From positions 1 through 40,206 of the forward strand of contig CAIWXI010000040.1 in assembly GCA_903916595.1 (NCBI GenBank): a DNA stretch of 40,206 bases, written 5' to 3'. The translations under genes were made by a program, and so were the position numbers. The DNA comes from an uncultured Bacteroidales bacterium. Lineage in GTDB: Bacteria; Bacteroidota; Bacteroidia; Bacteroidales; FEN-979. Below, piece after piece: positions 37,574 through 40,206 of this stretch; position 1 is the stretch's first letter; every line of letters begins with the position of its first letter. The notes below the pieces were generated by a model. That model was not told the DNA's origin. It worked only from the letters and a program-made list of their open reading frames with translations, and did no database searches.

Positions 37574-38439
37574 TCGTCTGATTTCTTTCTGATCGGAACC
37601 ACGCCCGACATCTCACCCATCACATTCACGAGATCGGAACCAGTAGGCACAATCACCTTGCTGTTGTCCTTGAGCGAAGTCTCCATTGCCTGGATACGCC
37701 TGAGCATCTGGGCATTTCCAACGAAATATTTCTGGGCAGATTCATTCACAAGCTGAATTGCCTGGGCTTCACCTTCGGCACGCAAAATAGCGCCCTGCTT
37801 GATCCCTTCAGCCCTGCGGATCTCGGCACGCTTCTCGCCATCGGCCTTGGTTTCAGTAGCAGTTGCATAATCTACCGCGGCAATCTTCTCGTTCTCGGCT
37901 TTTACGATCTTGTTCATCGTTTCCTGCACATCCTTGGGAGGATCAATCTCCTTGAGCTCGGTTCGGATGATCTCGATACCCCAGCTGATAGTTTCTTCAT
38001 GCAGGGTTCCATGCAACTCCTTATTGATCTTTCCACGTTCGCTATTGGCGGATTTCAGTGTCATGGTGCCAATGATGTTACGCAAAGTCGTACGTGCAAG
38101 GTTCACAATCTGGTATTCAATACTATTAACATTGTACTGGGAATTTTTAACATGATCCTCATCCGACTTAATCTTAAAATACACCTGGGCATCGACTCTT
38201 GCATTCAGGTTGTCGTTGGTAATGATCTCCTGAGGTTCTGCATTGATCATTTTCTCGGTTATGTTCACCTGGTACATCTGCTCAATACCCGGCATAATCC
38301 AATGAAAACCAGGCATGGCAAAACGGTTATACTTCCCTAAACGCTCAACCAGACCGCGGTGGGTCGGGCGAACGATACGGATCCCTGCGAAGAAAAAAAG
38401 CAGTACGATCCCGATAGCAACTAGAATAGGAATTTCCAT
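37570..38439 (-). CDS. SPFH/band 7 (stomatin/paraslipin-type) membrane protein
   Basis: A 289-residue protein anchored by one N-terminal helix (IPILVAIGIVLLFFFAGIRIV). The band 7 domain follows at about 25-190: RPTHRGLVERLGKYNRFAMPGFHWIMPGIEQMYQVNITEKMI, NARVDAQVYFKIKSDEDH, and the stomatin-type ARTTLRNIIGTMTLKSANSERGKIN. A coiled-coil follows at about 195-250, rich in Ala/Glu/Lys (KADGEKRAEIRRAEGIKQGAILRAEGEAQAIQL). Such proteins oligomerise into membrane rings and organise quality control with membrane proteases. An NfeD partner is usual for this family but is not adjacent here. The stop codon shares bases with the convergent cysC stop. Confidence 0.93.
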   Translation of the reverse strand: MEIPILVAIGIVLLFFFAGIRIVRPTHRGLVERLGKYNRFAMPGFHWIMPGIEQMYQVNITEKMINAEPQEIITNDNLNARVDAQVYFKIKSDEDHVKNSQYNVNSIEYQIVNLARTTLRNIIGTMTLKSANSERGKINKELHGTLHEETISWGIEIIRTELKEIDPPKDVQETMNKIVKAENEKIAAVDYATATETKADGEKRAEIRRAEGIKQGAILRAEGEAQAIQLVNESAQKYFVGNAQMLRRIQAMETSLKDNSKVIVPTGSDLVNVMGEMSGVVPIRKKSDD

Positions 38440-38467
38440 AATATTTGTGGGTTTTGGTTTTACCCAT

Positions 38468-38498
38468 CAAACCTACACCGAAAAAGGCAATAAAACAA
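38468..38498 (-). promoter_or_regulatory. Promoter of the SPFH gene
   Basis: Minus strand TTG at 38498-38496, 20-base spacer, TAGGTTTG at 38475-38468. The ATG follows after a leader of about 24 nt. Confidence 0.55.
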
Positions 38499-38507
38499 GA
38501 AATTGAA

Positions 38508-38515
38508 TAAATTTG
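38508..38515 (+). promoter_or_regulatory. -7 promoter element (TAAATTTG) of the methyltransferase gene
   Basis: TAAATTTG matches TAnnTTTG, 15 nt before the ATG at 38531. No clear -33 TTG. It is divergent from the SPFH promoter in a 91-base intergenic region. Confidence 0.42.
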
Positions 38516-38530
38516 TAAAAAATCTACGGT

Positions 38531-39538
38531 ATGACCCGAATCGAAACCCCGGCCTCACTGATGGAAATCGTGAACGGCTTCAGGCTAAGCAGAATTATCC
38601 TTACAGCCCACGAATTAAGAATATTTGACCATCTGGAAGGAAAATCCATTTCTTCATTCGACGTGGCCTCCCTGATCGGGGCAGACAAAAGAGCCACCGA
38701 CCGCCTGATGAACGTGTTGGTTTCGCTGGGCCTGCTCGAAAAGAGGCATGATCTTTTTACAACTTCCCTATTCGCCGACAAATACCTGACATCCTCCTCC
38801 CCTGCCTTTCTGGGCGGTCTCGGGCACGCGGCCGATCTCTGGAGAAAATGGGATACCCTCACCGCGGTCATCCGAAAAGGATCTGCCATTGACATAGAAG
38901 ATGACTTCAACGAAAGGGGGCCTCAGTGGCTGGAAGCGTTTATCGCCGCCATGCATACCCGTGGTGTAAGCCAGGGCCAGGAACTCGCCTCCCTGCTTGA
39001 CCTTTCCGGGGTAAAACGCACGCTGGATGTAGGCGGAGGTTCCGGGGCATTCACCTTTGCCTTTATCGAAAAGGATCCCTCAATACAGTCGGTCGTGTTC
39101 GACCTGCCCAAAGTGATCCCCATAACACAGAAATACATCGACCGCTACCATCACGGCGCCAACGTCACTACCATGGCCGGCGATTACCATACCGACAGCT
39201 TCGGCCAGGGATATGACCTTGTACTGATGTCGGCCATCATCCACATCAACAATCCGCCGGAAAACAAGATGCTGATAAAAAAAGGAGCCGATTCTCTTGC
39301 ACCCGGCGGAATGCTCGTGATCATGGACCACCTGATGAACGAAGACCGCACAAAACCCCAGCAAGGCACGGTGTTTGCCATCAACATGCTCGTTGGGACA
39401 AAGCAAGGCGACACCTACACGGCAGATGAGATAAAAGGATGGATGCAGGATGCAGGATTACAGGATATCAGTATCCTCGATGCCACTTCAGGAACACAGT
39501 ACATTATTGGAATAAAGCCGATCACCATCAATCAGTAA
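38531..39538 (+). CDS. SAM-dependent O-methyltransferase-like protein (AdoMet_MTase type 2 family)
   Basis: A 335-residue methyltransferase with an N-terminal winged-helix dimerisation domain (residues about 10-80: NGFRLSRIILTAHELRIFDHL ... LMNVLVSLGLLEKR) and a C-terminal Rossmann-type catalytic domain. SAM motif I is LDVGGGSGAFTFAFI, then SVVFDLPKVIPITQKY and LVLMSAIIHINNPPENKMLIKKGADSLAPGGMLVIMDHLM. This two-domain layout is that of the acetylserotonin/caffeate O-methyltransferase family, used in bacteria on quinone-like, carotenoid or polyketide substrates. The substrate here is unknown. It is a lone gene facing the SPFH gene across shared upstream DNA. Confidence 0.88.
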   Translation: MTRIETPASLMEIVNGFRLSRIILTAHELRIFDHLEGKSISSFDVASLIGADKRATDRLMNVLVSLGLLEKRHDLFTTSLFADKYLTSSSPAFLGGLGHAADLWRKWDTLTAVIRKGSAIDIEDDFNERGPQWLEAFIAAMHTRGVSQGQELASLLDLSGVKRTLDVGGGSGAFTFAFIEKDPSIQSVVFDLPKVIPITQKYIDRYHHGANVTTMAGDYHTDSFGQGYDLVLMSAIIHINNPPENKMLIKKGADSLAPGGMLVIMDHLMNEDRTKPQQGTVFAINMLVGTKQGDTYTADEIKGWMQDAGLQDISILDATSGTQYIIGIKPITINQ

Positions 39539-39713
39539 GTAATCCTGAAACGCTTCAACATCAAGTTCTCCAATATTTGACAGGATAATGAAACAACAGG
39601 AATATTAATTGTCAAGGTTTTCATAAGACAAAGAGACTATTTTTTTTATTTTTTCACAATAGCTTTCCAATGAATATTTCTCAGGACCAATGCAGTTCGC
39701 TGATTTACGATAA

Positions 39714-40206
39714 TTAACTTCTCGGATCCTTTTTCAGCGGCATTTTAGCCATTTTTTCAACCTGCAGGCTGGGGAAACCGAATTCCTCAACGATTTTTCC
39801 CATCACAAGATAAACCCCTTCACCCCTAAATGGGTATTTTTCCACAGCCTGCGGAAAATGAACCGTATCGAAAAACTGTCCTTCGAAATCGATGAAGGTG
39901 CCGAAATGCATCCACTCTTTTTTTACGGTCCGCACATATTTGATGGTTACCAGCAAGCCCAGCATACGTACTTTTTTACCCAGTTTGCCCATCATCTCCC
40001 CGGCCATGATCTCGCCCCGGAACGAGGTTTCGAGAAGTTCGAAATATGAATGTGAAACAGGCCAGCCCAGCAGTTCGATCTCATCGTAAACCTCCTCCAC
40101 AGAGTTTTGTTCCAGAGCCGGGAGTTCGAATTTCTTTGCTTCAGCGGGGAAAAGGCCCGGGAGTCGTGATACGTGACACGTGGCACGTGATACGTGAGTC
40201 GTGGCA
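39714..40206 (-). CDS. dnaE: DNA polymerase III alpha subunit (DnaE-type), C-terminal part, cut by window edge
   Basis: The reading frame stays open from the TAA stop at 39714-39716 to the end of the window, giving about 163 residues of the C terminus. The segment KFELPALEQNSVEEVYDEIELLGWPVSHSYFELLETSFRG and the OB-fold block KKVRMLGLLVTIKYVRT, FGTFIDFEGQFFDTVHFP, YPFRGEGVYLVMGKIVEEFGFPSLQVEKMAKMP match the C terminus of the roughly 1000-residue DnaE homologues of Bacteroidota. A GTG at 40098-40100 is not the real start. At 40161-40206 the frame runs through a 7-bp tandem repeat array encoding a 7-residue peptide repeat. Catalytic residues would lie beyond the window. Confidence 0.78.
   Translation of the reverse strand, partial: ATTHVSRATCHVSRLPGLFPAEAKKFELPALEQNSVEEVYDEIELLGWPVSHSYFELLETSFRGEIMAGEMMGKLGKKVRMLGLLVTIKYVRTVKKEWMHFGTFIDFEGQFFDTVHFPQAVEKYPFRGEGVYLVMGKIVEEFGFPSLQVEKMAKMPLKKDPRS
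40161..40206 (+). repeat. Heptamer tandem array, at least 6 units of GRNACGT type, in frame in dnaE
   Basis: Contiguous 7-bp units GAGTCGT, GATACGT, GACACGT, GGCACGT, GATACGT, GAGTCGT, then GGCA at the window edge. It has the same period as the intergenic arrays but a different unit. In the minus-strand dnaE frame it encodes TTHVSRA and TCHVSRL, a 7-residue repeat. Confidence 0.85.

Noticed and set aside
39539-39713. Possible terminator or small RNA between the methyltransferase and dnaE genes
   Set aside because: There are T runs near 39640-39656 and short TTGACA/TGTCAA matches, but no GC-rich hairpin, promoter element or convincing RNA fold. Apart from one TTACGAT unit at 39705-39711 I see nothing definable in these 175 bases.

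Overview
The window comes from a Bacteroidota chromosome, most like Bacteroidales. The evidence is protein-level and promoter-level: type IX secretion (T9SS) sorting domains of both type A and type B, a PorP/SprF protein, a type III glutamine synthetase, DUF4831 and DUF4199 proteins, A-rich start regions without clear Shine-Dalgarno sequences, and at least a dozen copies of the Bacteroidota -7 promoter element TAnnTTTG. It is mostly housekeeping and envelope genes. I see no phage, insertion sequence or CRISPR array, and no stretch over 300 bases lacks a gene.

Layout. 0-12 kb is a plus-strand surface/secretion block: a BNR-repeat T9SS cargo protein, two small unknown proteins, a 1519-residue cysteine-rich protein with a type B sorting domain, its PorP/SprF partner and a PorE-like OmpA lipid/peptidoglycan-linking protein with an extra WG-repeat tail. 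11.9-16.8 kb holds a fluoride channel, an exported zinc phospholipase C/P1-nuclease-fold protein with a long C-terminal extension, a cytochrome b-type membrane protein overlapping a cation efflux transporter, PdxH, and a CDGSH iron-sulfur protein. 16.8-19.7 kb is the three-gene proton-translocating transhydrogenase operon (pntAA-pntAB-pntB), closed by a perfect 21-bp-stem terminator. 19.7-22.5 kb has a small lipoprotein, RarA and KdsA.

22.5-34.9 kb is a long run of minus-strand genes. In transcription order these are DUF4199, a GT2 glycosyltransferase, a cNMP-domain histidine kinase, a GT4 glycosyltransferase, HddA kinase, a nitroreductase, GmhA, HddC, GmhB, a sodium/solute symporter, glutamine synthetase III and DUF4831. 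GmhA, HddA, GmhB and HddC are together the complete route from sedoheptulose 7-phosphate to GDP-D-glycero-alpha-D-manno-heptose, set beside two glycosyltransferases that probably use activated sugars for a surface glycan. 34.9-40.2 kb has the small SRP RNA, a YciO/Sua5 protein, tRNA-Lys(UUU) with a ketoacyl-ACP synthase III-like gene starting 3 nt after it, APS kinase, an SPFH protein, a methyltransferase and the C-terminal end of a DnaE-type polymerase running off the window.

The most unusual signal is a family of short tandem repeats with 7-bp or 8-bp units that sits between genes from 21.4 kb to the right edge and is absent from the first 21 kb. Different unit types (TTACGAT, AAATGGTG, ATCTGNN) recur in the same relative order. 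Several arrays supply stop codons or the last residues of neighbouring proteins, one supplies the -33 element of a tRNA promoter, and one runs in frame inside the polymerase gene. They resemble in form the heptanucleotide STRR repeats of cyanobacteria. A second theme is promoters placed so close to start codons (4-7 nt) that several mRNAs look leaderless.
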